Source of the DNA: Sneathiella sp. P13V-1
GTDB lineage: Bacteria; Pseudomonadota; Alphaproteobacteria; Sneathiellales; Sneathiellaceae
Reading direction: 5' to 3'
Length of the DNA: 64,000 bases
Assembly: GCF_015143595.1 (NCBI RefSeq)
Contig: NZ_WYEU01000006.1
Coordinates: 1-64,000 of the forward strand
The notes below the pieces were generated by a model, which worked only from the letters and a program-made list of their open reading frames with translations, was not told where the DNA came from and searched no databases. The position numbers and the translations under genes are program-made. Shown here piece after piece: positions 10,861 to 19,831 of this stretch; positions within the stretch are counted from its first letter, which is position 1, and each line of letters starts with the position of its first letter.

Positions 10861-12092
10861 GATTTCGCCCCTTCAGGTAATGCATACATACGTTCCGGAT
10901 TTAGGATACAGGAGGGATCAAATCCATCTCTGATTTTCTCGCTGATCATCATTTTGATTTTATCTTGCGGATGGAAAGGTGAGATGGCTGATCGCACACT
11001 TGCATCAGCACGAATGAGCGTTGCATGACCGTTTTCAAGTTTACCTCGAACACTCTCCTCCCCGGCATTTTCTGTGGCGGCTGGCAAAGAGATCCAAATC
11101 AAGCCTCCGGCCCAATCAAGATAATACTCAAGACCACTAAGACTCTCTGAAAGTGACGCTATATATGATGCCGCTTCTGCTGGAGGCGTTGAGATTTTCC
11201 AAACAATCCGCGATTGATCTGCTACGAATGCGCCCACATTCCCAGTAAAATCCCACAACTTTTCTGATCGCATACCATGCAATTCTTCGATGTCACCACA
11301 GTCTTTAAACATATCTTTCAAGGCTTTACACCGGAATTCGGCTGAAGGCGCGGCACCTTCTACTTTCATCACCGTGACTGATTTCTCTGGTTCTGAGATC
11401 AAATCAATATCTGTTCTCTTAGCGATGTCTGCAGGCAGATAAGCCGTTGCAACAACCTCATGAATTGAAGACATTGCCCTGTTCATGGTTTTAACAGCTT
11501 GTTCTGGACTTTCTCCAAATACGACAACGGTTCGTGTTTTCTCCCCTTTAGGAAGAACCTTAAATGTAAATTCGGTGGCAACAGCCAAGGTTCCATGGCT
11601 ACCAGCAATCAACTTACAAAGATCATAGCCCGTTACGTTCTTCATAACCCGGCTACCTGTATGGAACGGCTCAGCACGTCCCGTGAACCCTTCCACCCCT
11701 AAAAGGTGATCCCTCGCAGCACCGTTTTTAATACGCTCAGACCCAGACAGGTTACAGGCAAAGATACCGCCTAATGTGGTCAGCCCAGCGTCTTTCCCCA
11801 TCAATGGACCGAGATCAGGAGGGCAAAATGCCATCTGCTGCCCTGCATCCTTAAGAGTCTTTTGAATTTCGACTAGGCGGGTTCCCGCTTTTGCCTTCAT
11901 AACAAGTTCTGCTGGTTCATAAAGAAGAACGCCGTTTAAATCTGACATGGACAATTCTGCGTCCACTTCAGTCGGTCGACCCAATTCTAATTTTGTTCCA
12001 CCGCCCGTTACGTTGATAACTTTTTTGTCCGCGATAGCCCAATCAAGCAATTCCCTGATCTGGCTATCTTCACTCACACGTACTTTTTCCAT
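10857..12092 (-). CDS. glcE: Glycolate oxidase FAD-binding subunit GlcE
   Basis: A 411-residue FAD-binding subunit of glycolate oxidase, of the VAO/PCMH flavoprotein type but shorter and more divergent than GlcD, as is usual. Seen: an N-terminal FAD-binding domain with VTGGGTKLELGRP and the segment TLGGIFACNLSGSERI, RDHLLGVEGFTG and MKNVTGYDLCKLIAGSHGTL. The start lies 3 nt after the glcD stop and the stop overlaps glcF by 4 nt, so the three subunits are translated as a unit. It is needed for an active GlcDEF complex; catalysis is normally assigned to GlcD. Confidence 0.94.
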   Translation of the reverse strand: MEKVRVSEDSQIRELLDWAIADKKVINVTGGGTKLELGRPTEVDAELSMSDLNGVLLYEPAELVMKAKAGTRLVEIQKTLKDAGQQMAFCPPDLGPLMGKDAGLTTLGGIFACNLSGSERIKNGAARDHLLGVEGFTGRAEPFHTGSRVMKNVTGYDLCKLIAGSHGTLAVATEFTFKVLPKGEKTRTVVVFGESPEQAVKTMNRAMSSIHEVVATAYLPADIAKRTDIDLISEPEKSVTVMKVEGAAPSAEFRCKALKDMFKDCGDIEELHGMRSEKLWDFTGNVGAFVADQSRIVWKISTPPAEAASYIASLSESLSGLEYYLDWAGGLIWISLPAATENAGEESVRGKLENGHATLIRADASVRSAISPFHPQDKIKMMISEKIRDGFDPSCILNPERMYALPEGAKS

Positions 12093-12095
12093 TGC

Positions 12096-13589
12096 TTAGA
12101 ACCTTGGGATATCAGGGAAAGGAAGTTCGCCATTATGAACATGCATTTTGCCAAGTTCAGCGCAACGGTGCAGAACCGGGAATACTTTCCCAGGGTTCAG
12201 ACGACCATCTGGATCAAAAGCACATTTGAGACGTTGTTGCTGCTTGAGGTCCGTTTCCGAGAACATTTCATTCATCAGGTCCCGCTTTTCGACACCAACA
12301 CCATGTTCTCCGGTTAGGACACCACCTACTTCAACACATAGCTTTAGAATATCAGCCCCAAAGGCTTCACATTTTTCAAGTTCTCCCGGCTGGTTCGCGT
12401 CAAACAAGATCAACGGATGTAGATTACCATCTCCTGCGTGGAAAACATTGGCGACACGAAGTCCGTAATGCGCTGACAGCTCATTCATGCGCTTCAGGAC
12501 TTCTGGTAACTTACTGCGCGGGATGGTGCCGTCCATACACATATAATCTGGTGACAAACGCCCAACAGCCGGAAATGCTGATTTCCGGCCAAGCCAGAAG
12601 GTCATGCGCTCTTCTTCGCTTTGGCTTTGTTTAATGACCGTGGCGCCGCATTCCTTTGCGATACGTCCTATCTGTTCGTTGTTATGGTCAATCTCCACCA
12701 ACGGACCATCCAGTTCAACGATCAGCAATGCTTCCACATCAAGCGGATATCCCGCGTGACAGAAATCTTCTGCTGCCTGAATGGCATAACGGTCCATCAT
12801 CTCCATACCGGCAGGAATAATCCCTTCGCCAATAATGCGACCAACACATTCTCCTGCCTGTTCGCTGGAAGGAAAACCGATAAGTTGGGCGGTCACATGT
12901 TCTGGGCTACGAAGGAGGCGAACCGTTACTTCGGTAATTACACCTAGCAAACCCTCTGATCCTGTTATGATCCCCATCAGGTCATAACCTTCCGCATCCA
13001 AGTGCTTACCGCCCAGCTTAATGATATCGCCCTCCATGGTGATCATTTCCACACCAAGGACGTTGTTGGTTGTCAGGCCGTATTTAAGGCAATGAACCCC
13101 ACCGGAGTTCTCCGCAATATTGCCGCCGATGGTACAGGCGATCTGACTGGAAGGATCTGGCGCATAATAGAAGCCATCGTCTTTAACTTCGTTTGTAATG
13201 GCAAGATTGGTAACCCCCGGCTCTACCACAGCGCAGCGGTTATCATAATCCACTTCAAGGATACGATTGAACTTTCCAAGACCAAGAAGAACACCGTCCG
13301 CCAAAGGAAGCGCACCACCAGACAACGAGGTTCCTGCACCGCGCGGGACAACATTTACTTTCTCTTTGGAGCAAAGTTTCAGGATTTCGGAGATTTCCCG
13401 TTTGTCTTCAGGTAGCACCGCAATCATTGGCAACTGCCGATATGCGCTCAAACCATCGCACTCAAAAGCGCGAAGCCCAGCTTCCTCGACAATCACCCCT
13501 GATGGGTCTTTAACAATTTTCCGAAGTTCTTCGATCAGGTAATCCCGCTTTGCCAGGACTTCCTCATCGGGTTTTGGCATTAATACCAT
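12096..13589 (-). CDS. glcD: Glycolate oxidase catalytic subunit GlcD
   Basis: A 497-residue FAD-linked oxidase, the catalytic subunit of glycolate oxidase. Seen: the FAD-binding motif VVPRGAGTSLSGGALP, the segment CTIGGNIAENSGGVHCLKYG, TGSEGLLGVITEVTVRLL, the metal/substrate region VFHAGDGNLHPLI and the C-terminal LTGEHGVGVEKR. ATG 13589 is preceded by GGTAGGT at good spacing; ATG 13580 is a possible alternative. It is first in glcDEF. No glcC-type regulator lies next to it. The operon probably lets the cell use phytoplankton-derived glycolate; that ecological reading is inference. D-lactate dehydrogenase is a related alternative, but the glcE-glcF neighbours favour glycolate. Confidence 0.94.
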   Translation of the reverse strand: MVLMPKPDEEVLAKRDYLIEELRKIVKDPSGVIVEEAGLRAFECDGLSAYRQLPMIAVLPEDKREISEILKLCSKEKVNVVPRGAGTSLSGGALPLADGVLLGLGKFNRILEVDYDNRCAVVEPGVTNLAITNEVKDDGFYYAPDPSSQIACTIGGNIAENSGGVHCLKYGLTTNNVLGVEMITMEGDIIKLGGKHLDAEGYDLMGIITGSEGLLGVITEVTVRLLRSPEHVTAQLIGFPSSEQAGECVGRIIGEGIIPAGMEMMDRYAIQAAEDFCHAGYPLDVEALLIVELDGPLVEIDHNNEQIGRIAKECGATVIKQSQSEEERMTFWLGRKSAFPAVGRLSPDYMCMDGTIPRSKLPEVLKRMNELSAHYGLRVANVFHAGDGNLHPLILFDANQPGELEKCEAFGADILKLCVEVGGVLTGEHGVGVEKRDLMNEMFSETDLKQQQRLKCAFDPDGRLNPGKVFPVLHRCAELGKMHVHNGELPFPDIPRF

Positions 13590-13646
13590 ATGACCTACCC
13601 GTTCCTATACTCGACCTGAATATGAATATAGCCGGGCTTTAGGCAC

Positions 13647-13683
13647 AAAAAAACCGCTCAGTCACAACCGGAGCGGCTTTTTT
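13647..13683 (-). terminator. Intrinsic terminator after rpmJ
   Basis: On the minus strand a stem of GCCGCTC/GAGCGGT type with a 10-12 nt loop is followed by seven T. It lies 48 bp beyond the rpmJ stop codon, just upstream of glcD, and insulates the glc operon from rpmJ transcription. The A/T flanks on both sides would also allow some function on the other strand. Confidence 0.8.
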
Positions 13684-13730
13684 CACCATCCAGAAATCCG
13701 AAGACGGATTTCCTTCAATGCAGCAGTCAG

Positions 13731-13856
13731 TTAGCCCTGACGCGCTTTGAAGCGAGGATTTGTTTTGTTGATCACGTATACCCGCCCTTTACGACGGACG
13801 ACGCGACAATCGCGATGACGTTTTTTCGCAGATTTGAGCGAGTTGATAACTTTCAT
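13731..13856 (-). CDS. rpmJ: 50S ribosomal protein L36 (alternative form)
   Basis: A 41-residue basic protein with [16 protein letters not shown] at the start and [13 protein letters not shown] at the end, the signature of the long L36 form typical of alphaproteobacteria. It binds 23S rRNA in the large ribosomal subunit. It carries only one Cys (RDCRVV), so it is the zinc-free type without the CCCH zinc ribbon. It stands alone between the glc operon and a methyltransferase gene, with its own promoter and terminator. Confidence 0.95.
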   Translation of the reverse strand: MKVINSLKSAKKRHRDCRVVRRKGRVYVINKTNPRFKARQG

Positions 13857-13897
13857 AATTCTATTCCCAAACGTACGTTTCTGGATTTGAAGGCCGG

Positions 13898-13926
13898 AAC
13901 ATACTGACCACTCTTCAATCTGTCAA
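13898..13926 (-). promoter_or_regulatory. Sigma-70 promoter for rpmJ
   Basis: On the minus strand TTGACA (13926-13921) and TATGTT (13903-13898) are separated by exactly 17 bp. The expected start site is about 35 nt upstream of the rpmJ ATG. This is the best consensus promoter seen in the window, fitting a ribosomal protein gene. Confidence 0.75.
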
Positions 13927-14014
13927 TGTGTAAAACGCGACTTTCTGGCGACTTTTCCAATTAAATTCAAAAGTGCCTGAAAAGCAGCACTTTGACGCCC
14001 GGCGCTAAAGCACT

Positions 14015-14956
14015 TTAGACGATTTTTGCAGGGACCCGCGCATAAATCCTGAAAACTTTCAATGATCCCGATTCCATCGCTTTCACACGCGCTGTCCAAA
14101 GCTCGCCCTCTTTCAACACCCAATCATGCAGGTGACCGCTTTTTTCGCCGCGCCCTGTTCTTCTTGCATAATCTGCAAAAGCTGCCAGAACATTGGCCTT
14201 GTACTCGGCAGTAATATCCTCCGCGATACTCACTTCAAAACCGGCCTTCGTCATTAACGCGCGCGTCTTTTGAACATCCAGCAAATGTGGGCGGTCAGGT
14301 TCAGCCTCAAACCATTTTTGAATGTTCGGATCATCTTCGCCGGAACCATCCAACATATAATCTGACATCATAAACTGACCTTCAGCCTTCAACATGTCAT
14401 GGATACGGTTGAACAACAGTTCCTTGTTCTTCACACAGAAAAGGGCCTCAGCAGAATAGACAACATTTGCCGAGTGATCTTTTGGTTGGAAATCCTCAAA
14501 ATCCGCATGGATATAGCGAATAAACCGTGTTTGCCCCGCCATTTTAATCAGCTCTTTACCGGCATCCACAAGCGGCTCTTCGCTTTCATAGGCATCCACA
14601 TAAGCCTCGAACTCATCAACAACCCATTGGGCGAACCCCCCAAGACCTGCTCCCAATTCGGCAACGCTCATGGTTTTATTAACACCCATAGGGGTTGTCA
14701 TTCTTTTCTTCACGTCATCCGGAACGCAGCGGATCATACCGTCACCAAACAAGGTAACGACGGAACGCTGACGGCTGACCGCCCATCCCATAACAGTGGG
14801 CGGTCCTTCGTCTTCCGGCGGCTCTTCATCGACTATTTTTGGCGCAGCTTTCTTTTCACGGATTTCATATCCGTCCCACCAGAGTTTCAAACGCTCCTTC
14901 AACGGGCGCTTCCCCTCAGCTCCGCCGTTCTCTTTTTCAGCTGCACCTGTTTCCAT
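14015..14956 (-). CDS. SAM-dependent class I methyltransferase
   Basis: A 313-residue protein with a class I methyltransferase fold. Motif I is MSVAELGAGLGGFAQW, with the SAM-binding acidic residue expected in the following strand (AYVDAYESEE); later blocks include HADFEDFQPKD, VVYSAEALFCVKNKE and FMMSDYMLDG. The first 60 residues are charged and proline-rich (EDEGPPTVMGW) and are likely a linker or partner-binding region. Overall it resembles cyclopropane/ubiquinone-type and arsenite-type small-molecule methylases, but the substrate cannot be told. Single gene; 158 bp separate it from rpmJ downstream and 119 bp from the acyl-CoA ligase upstream. Confidence 0.75.
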   Translation of the reverse strand: METGAAEKENGGAEGKRPLKERLKLWWDGYEIREKKAAPKIVDEEPPEDEGPPTVMGWAVSRQRSVVTLFGDGMIRCVPDDVKKRMTTPMGVNKTMSVAELGAGLGGFAQWVVDEFEAYVDAYESEEPLVDAGKELIKMAGQTRFIRYIHADFEDFQPKDHSANVVYSAEALFCVKNKELLFNRIHDMLKAEGQFMMSDYMLDGSGEDDPNIQKWFEAEPDRPHLLDVQKTRALMTKAGFEVSIAEDITAEYKANVLAAFADYARRTGRGEKSGHLHDWVLKEGELWTARVKAMESGSLKVFRIYARVPAKIV

Positions 14957-15075
14957 TAACTTTGCTCAGAACACTCACACAAAACATACTTGGCACTGTT
15001 TAACATCTTTTTGCAATATGCTGTCAGAAATTTATTAACCATGGGTAAACTGAGCAATATCAATTGTCTAGAAGG

Positions 15076-16677
15076 TCACACTTTGTTTGCAGACAAATAT
15101 TCATCTCTCAATTCACGTTTTAATATCTTACCGATTGTGCTTCTTGGCAATTCATTCCGAAACACAATCTCTGAAACGCGTTGTGCTTTTCCCAAACGCT
15201 CATTTACCCATTCGCGAATTTGGCCTGGTGTTTCGTCAGCTCCTTTTTCAAGCACTACCAACCCAAGAGGTGTCTCCCCCCATTCCTCACTTGGAATGGC
15301 AATCACAGCGACATCCTCGACTGAAGGGTGCTTAATCAGTTCAGCTTCGATATCAGCCGCATAGATGTTAAATCCGCCTGACAGGATCATGTCCTTTTTT
15401 CTGTCCAGCAAGAAAAGGAAACCATCCTCATCGAGACGCCCCATGTCTCCACTTTTGAAGAACCGTTCCCCTTCTGGAGACATCCAAATCATATCGTCTG
15501 TTAGATCCGGACGATTGTGATACCCGTTCATCATCGCTGTTGATCTACCAACGATCTCTCCGATTTCTCCCTGGGGGAGCTCTTTGCCCTCTTCACTAAT
15601 AATGCGAATTTCCGCCCCTAGCCCCGCTTTGCCGACAGAGGCCAATTTGTCAGGGAATTCGGTGACCGACAGAACAGTACCAACCCCGCCTTCCGTCATT
15701 CCGTATATCTCAACCATTTTGCCCGGCCATCTGGCTGCGATATCACGCTTTAGGTCTTCACGTAGAGGTGCACTGGTAGAAAGTTTCAATTGATAGCTCT
15801 CCAGATCATATTTATCAAACGCCTCATGTTTCATGATCCGTTGATATTGAACCGGAACCAGCATTGTGTGAGTGACCCGCTCTCTCTCAGCGAGTTCCAG
15901 ATATTCCTCAACACCAAATTTCGGCATGACGATGACGCGGCCGCCCATCGCTATGGGTGGCAGCATCGCGACCAAGGTTGTATTGGAATACAAAGATGTT
16001 GAAACAAGGCAAACCGCGCCGACATCCAACCCCATAGCCTGAAAACGGATCACATGCTGGAACCGCATACCGTGGCTTTGTTCAATGCCTTTTGGAACGC
16101 CCGTCGTACCAGAGGAGTAGATCAAGTTGAACGGATCTTCTTCTTTGATATCAACGTGAAGTGCCTCAGTAGACGCCGAATCCAAAAGTGGCTTATAACT
16201 TTGCCAACCTTCTCCTTCAAAATCGAAGGCGACATAACCATCATCAGGGATTTCTGAGAGTTTTCCTTTAAATGGCGAGATTAGATCCAAGGTATGTGAT
16301 GAGGCGAACAGCATCTTCGCCCCGCTATCATTCATCATACCTTCCAGTTGCTCACTAGAGGCCATCCCTGACAGAGGCACAATACAAGCTCCGGAAACCA
16401 GCGTTCCCAGAAATACGGTAACATATTCAATACTGCTTCGCGCTAAGACGGCCACATAATCCCCACGTCCAATTCCGCGGCTTGCAAGCATATTAGCCAC
16501 CTGATTAATGCGCGGCATCAGTACTTTCCAGGTGACGGCAACACCTTCAACTGTCAGCACAGGTAGGTCCGGTTGCTGCGCGGCTGCTTCCGCCATCAAA
16601 TGGGGATAAGGGGTAAACTCACGTTCTGGTAATTCCGTGGAAACTGTGTTGTCTGGATTTGCCGGCGTTCCGCTCAT
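15076..16677 (-). CDS. Acyl-CoA ligase (AMP-binding, ANL superfamily)
   Basis: A 533-residue adenylate-forming enzyme: activates a carboxylic acid with ATP to acyl-AMP and then to acyl-CoA. Seen: the P-loop-like YSSGTTGVPKGIEQSH, the YGMTEGG motif, SGDMGRLDEDGFLFLLDRKKDMI (hinge), and a C-terminal catalytic Lys in RSTIGKILKREL. ATG 16677 follows AGGAGAG at good spacing. The specificity pocket cannot be read by eye; it could take medium- or long-chain fatty acids or aromatic acids. It stands alone, but several acyl-CoA genes lie within 10 kb (MaoC, acyl-CoA dehydrogenase, crotonases). Confidence 0.88.
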   Translation of the reverse strand: MSGTPANPDNTVSTELPEREFTPYPHLMAEAAAQQPDLPVLTVEGVAVTWKVLMPRINQVANMLASRGIGRGDYVAVLARSSIEYVTVFLGTLVSGACIVPLSGMASSEQLEGMMNDSGAKMLFASSHTLDLISPFKGKLSEIPDDGYVAFDFEGEGWQSYKPLLDSASTEALHVDIKEEDPFNLIYSSGTTGVPKGIEQSHGMRFQHVIRFQAMGLDVGAVCLVSTSLYSNTTLVAMLPPIAMGGRVIVMPKFGVEEYLELAERERVTHTMLVPVQYQRIMKHEAFDKYDLESYQLKLSTSAPLREDLKRDIAARWPGKMVEIYGMTEGGVGTVLSVTEFPDKLASVGKAGLGAEIRIISEEGKELPQGEIGEIVGRSTAMMNGYHNRPDLTDDMIWMSPEGERFFKSGDMGRLDEDGFLFLLDRKKDMILSGGFNIYAADIEAELIKHPSVEDVAVIAIPSEEWGETPLGLVVLEKGADETPGQIREWVNERLGKAQRVSEIVFRNELPRSTIGKILKRELRDEYLSANKV

Positions 16678-16710
16678 GTCACTCTCCTGTTAATTTTGGG
16701 TCAACAGAAT

Positions 16711-16739
16711 AGCCGCTTGCATATGTTATGCAAGCGGCT
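16711..16739 (-). terminator. Strong hairpin after the 5'-nucleotidase gene
   Basis: A perfect 12-bp stem (AGCCGCTTGCAT/ATGCAAGCGGCT) with a 5-nt loop lies 24 bp beyond the 5'-nucleotidase stop. There is no T-run after it, so it may be a factor-assisted terminator or an RNA 3' end protector. It also lies just upstream of the acyl-CoA ligase gene. Confidence 0.55.
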
Positions 16740-16762
16740 GGAACAGAAAGCGATGAATAATG

Positions 16763-18256
16763 TCAGCGAATGCCGCCTTTATCTTTGACCGCGTTGATAA
16801 CGGTTGACGCCATCAATTCGCCTGCTGCCGCATCTACAATGCGTTTTGCATCTTTTAGCATTGCATATCCATCTCCACCTTTGGCGACATAATCGTTGGT
16901 GGCAATTATGTAGGTCTTAGTGATATCCAGAGGCGCACCGCCTACTTTGATATCTGACACTCGCTCACCTGCGGGTTTACTTGCATTCAAAATGAACTCA
17001 AGGTTTGCATATTGCCCATATCGACCTGCACCATCCTCAATTTTGGATACACTATGCTCTACTAGTGCAGCGAGGTCCTTGCCGCTCACTTCCAGTGAAA
17101 CGGTTACATTACCAAACGGCAGTTCGGTTAGGATATCTTTTCTTGTTAGCACTGTTCCAGCTTTATAGGTTCGATCTCCACGGATGCCACCCCCGTTTGT
17201 AAACCCGATATCAGCCCCAACTTTTTGGCGCATGGATTCGGCGATGAACTGCCCAAACACTGTTTGTTTTGTCCTCACGGATACTCTAGTTGTGTCCAGC
17301 TCAACACTGGTTTTACCAACGGCTACGTCCAATTCCTTATCCAACGCCATCGCGTAATCCGACACCATTTTGGCAATCTCAGGATTTGCAGGGATATCTT
17401 TAGTGGCCACGATCTCCCAACTTGGAATGACCTGTAGTTTTTTCTTACCGCGCTTTTCGACAACGGAAACATCCAGATCAAGCACCCCAAGATATCTGAG
17501 GTCCGAGCCGGACTGAAGAATTGACACTCCATTTTCTTGCATCGCAATCACACGGTGGTCATGACCACCCAAAATCACATGGATACCTTTTACCTGACGG
17601 GCCACTTTAATATCTTCGGCGTAATCAAGATGTGTCAGCGCAACGATAACATCCGCCCCTTTGGATTTCAGCTCCGCCACCATTTGATTGCCCGTCTCAA
17701 TCACATTGGCGAATTCAACCTTTTCACCTGGCGAGGAAAGATCCACTGTCTCTTCTGTTGTTAGGCCGAAGAAGCCAACGGTGAAGTCCCCCACCTTCTT
17801 CAAAAATATTGGTGTACTACCAAGGGCGTCTTCGCCATCCACTGTACGAACATTACTTGCCAGCCACTTAAACTTAGCTTCCTTGATACGTGCACGGGCA
17901 ACATCTGCCCCAAAATCAAACTCATGATTTCCAAGAACTGCCACATCCAGTTTCAGCGCATTCATCATGGCAACCATTTCTGTTCCCTTGGAAAGACCTG
18001 ACATAAGAGAAGGAGAAATCAGGTCACCACCGAATGTGGTAATCGCGCTAGGATTTTCATCCCGATGCAGCTTTAACAATGTCGCAAGTTCAGGAAAACC
18101 ACCATATCCCGGCTTACCCGCCATTTCTCCCATATCATTGGTATGAAGCAAGGTAATCTTTGTACCTTCGGCGATCGCTTGCGCGGTAAATATCATCAGC
18201 AATGACATCATAACGCCAATACTGACGAACATTTTTTTCGTTTTAACTAGATCCAT
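16763..18256 (-). CDS. Periplasmic 5'-nucleotidase / UDP-sugar hydrolase family
   Basis: A 497-residue secreted metallophosphoesterase. The N terminus is a signal peptide (basic start, hydrophobic core, TAQAIAEG cleavage region). Motifs of the family follow: ITLLHTNDMGEM, GNHEFDFGADV, LTHLDYAEDI and GGHDHRV for the two-metal centre, then the C-terminal nucleotidase domain with GGGIRGDR and TNDYVAKGGDGYAM. It releases phosphate and nucleoside from extracellular nucleotides, which suits a phosphate-scavenging organism. ATG 18256 has AGGGGAA upstream. Divergent from the HIT gene across 77 bp. Confidence 0.88.
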   Translation of the reverse strand: MDLVKTKKMFVSIGVMMSLLMIFTAQAIAEGTKITLLHTNDMGEMAGKPGYGGFPELATLLKLHRDENPSAITTFGGDLISPSLMSGLSKGTEMVAMMNALKLDVAVLGNHEFDFGADVARARIKEAKFKWLASNVRTVDGEDALGSTPIFLKKVGDFTVGFFGLTTEETVDLSSPGEKVEFANVIETGNQMVAELKSKGADVIVALTHLDYAEDIKVARQVKGIHVILGGHDHRVIAMQENGVSILQSGSDLRYLGVLDLDVSVVEKRGKKKLQVIPSWEIVATKDIPANPEIAKMVSDYAMALDKELDVAVGKTSVELDTTRVSVRTKQTVFGQFIAESMRQKVGADIGFTNGGGIRGDRTYKAGTVLTRKDILTELPFGNVTVSLEVSGKDLAALVEHSVSKIEDGAGRYGQYANLEFILNASKPAGERVSDIKVGGAPLDITKTYIIATNDYVAKGGDGYAMLKDAKRIVDAAAGELMASTVINAVKDKGGIR

Positions 18257-18333
18257 CTCATTCCCCTCTTATGGTCTGTTGACATGCTACCACAAATTAC
18301 TTCAGATGAATGTCCTGATATTATTGCGATCGT

Positions 18334-18747
18334 ATGAAAATCCACATGTTTGAACTACACCCACAACTTGCCGCCGATACGGTTTTAATCAAGAAACTGG
18401 AATTGAGCCGTGTGCTTCTATCAAAAGACAGCCGCTTTCCCTGGCTCATACTTGTACCGGAAATCGATGGCGCGAAAGACTTACATGCTCTCGCGCTTCA
18501 AGATTATCAGATTGTGTGCAACGAAATTCGGGCCGTGGCCTCTAAAATTCAGGAGGCGTTAAACCCTGACAAAATGAACTTCGCGTCCCTTGGCAATATG
18601 GTTCCGCAGCTTCATATCCACATTGTCGCAAGGTGGAAGGAAGATGCCGCCTGGCCCGCCCCAATTTGGGGGAACGGCGAGAGAATTCTTTACAGCCAAG
18701 AAGAATTGCGACATAAAATCAGATACTTCCAGGAAATTATTAATTAA
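18334..18747 (+). CDS. HIT family protein
   Basis: A 137-residue histidine-triad protein, probably a nucleotide hydrolase or transferase. The active-site block is NMVPQLHIHIVARW: the usual H-x-H-x-H triad has Gln in place of the first His (Q-L-H-I-H), a pattern common in the short bacterial HIT branch. The length matches the family. It is divergently transcribed from the 5'-nucleotidase gene, and both may act on nucleotides. Its stop codon sits inside a 20-bp palindrome shared with the convergent neighbour. Confidence 0.82.
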   Translation: MKIHMFELHPQLAADTVLIKKLELSRVLLSKDSRFPWLILVPEIDGAKDLHALALQDYQIVCNEIRAVASKIQEALNPDKMNFASLGNMVPQLHIHIVARWKEDAAWPAPIWGNGERILYSQEELRHKIRYFQEIIN

Positions 18748-18759
18748 CCGGTTAATTAA
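18740..18759. repeat. 20-bp perfect palindrome over two convergent stop codons
   Basis: TTAATTAACCGGTTAATTAA reads identically on both strands. It contains the TAA of the HIT gene (18745-18747) and, on the other strand, the TAA of the DUF2332 gene (18758-18756). It may fold as a hairpin in both transcripts, but it is AT-rich and lacks a T-run. Confidence 0.85.
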
Positions 18760-19799
18760 GCAATAACCCTAATCCATCGGCCGTGAAAATCGACGCGAGC
18801 AATATCAATTACCTGCCCTGATGGCCAAATCGTAAGCTGCAGCAAAGCGCCATCGGGCTCTGCGTCAGCTTCCATGGAAAGCCAAGCCAACGGTTTTTTT
18901 GACGTTGCCCTCTCCCCTGCCGCATTCAACATCTTCAAAAACGTGCTTCGAACAGCTTCAGGGAAATACTGAAGCACAACAGTATGATATACCAAATGAA
19001 GCACGCCTTCAGTCTGTGCAATAAACCGGTCATCTAACCAGTCAATGGCATTTGCTTTATCTACCGCAATGTTATGACGACAGAATATGTCAATTGCGGA
19101 TTGCGTTCTTGCCATCCGGTCCTCTTGATCAGGCCAAATGTAGGAAAGTAGCTGGTTTTTTTCCTCACTTGATCGCAAGTTGAGAGGATTAAGATCACAC
19201 CCGGCCCGGTCAACGATATCGATTTGCTGAAATTCAGAAATCGCCCCTTCAACTGTCGGTGTCAGATGCACAGGTGAAGAGTCCGCCCCCCACTGCCTGT
19301 CACCCAACTGGTATCGGAATTTATCCCAAAACAGATTAAGGCCTGAACTTGCACCGATTTCACTGGTCATTAATTCCTGACATCCTGTGAGATCCGCAGC
19401 TATCTGCGCACCTAACAGGATTGCGCTACTTCGGCGTACTTCATTGGTCTGGGGAGGAAGTTTTAAGCGCTCCAGGATGTAATCCGCATGTCGATCAACA
19501 GCGGCAATAATGTGCTGATAAATCTGATCATCCAAGACGAGTTTGTTTTTTTGAGGATAAACACGCGCCAGATCCATATCATATTCTTTTAATACCAATC
19601 CATGCAACGCACCTGTAAAGCGCAGAGCGACGGCATCCCCGTTCGCTGAAACATCACCTGGCCAATTTTGCAACTTCTCCCAGACAGACCCATTTGATGG
19701 GTTTTCTTTTGCACAAATACGTAAAACGCGCGCTGTAAAAGGAGAGCCGAGTTGTTCACAACTATCAGCCTGCGCTTCAAATGCTTCTTTCAGCGCCAT
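18756..19799 (-). CDS. DUF2332 family protein
   Basis: A 347-residue protein of the DUF2332 family (function unknown). Conserved blocks seen: FTARVLRICAKEN near the start, ALRFTGALHGLVL, EVRRSSAILLGA, SEIGASSGLNLFWDKF and VLHLVYHTVVLQYFP; the SEIGASSGLN segment resembles a nucleotide- or SAM-binding loop. The frame stays open to 19856, overlapping the upstream TetR gene, but GGAGG lies 9 nt before ATG 19799, which is therefore the likely start. It follows the TetR gene by 32 bp on the same strand and is probably under its control. Confidence 0.78.
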   Translation of the reverse strand: MALKEAFEAQADSCEQLGSPFTARVLRICAKENPSNGSVWEKLQNWPGDVSANGDAVALRFTGALHGLVLKEYDMDLARVYPQKNKLVLDDQIYQHIIAAVDRHADYILERLKLPPQTNEVRRSSAILLGAQIAADLTGCQELMTSEIGASSGLNLFWDKFRYQLGDRQWGADSSPVHLTPTVEGAISEFQQIDIVDRAGCDLNPLNLRSSEEKNQLLSYIWPDQEDRMARTQSAIDIFCRHNIAVDKANAIDWLDDRFIAQTEGVLHLVYHTVVLQYFPEAVRSTFLKMLNAAGERATSKKPLAWLSMEADAEPDGALLQLTIWPSGQVIDIARVDFHGRWIRVIA

Positions 19800-19831
19800 C
19801 GTTTTCATCCTCCACGCAAACGCTGTTCCAA

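Noticed and set aside
15064-15073. TTGTCTAGAA near the acyl-CoA ligase stop
   Set aside because: Half-site only, at the 3' end of a gene far from phn genes.
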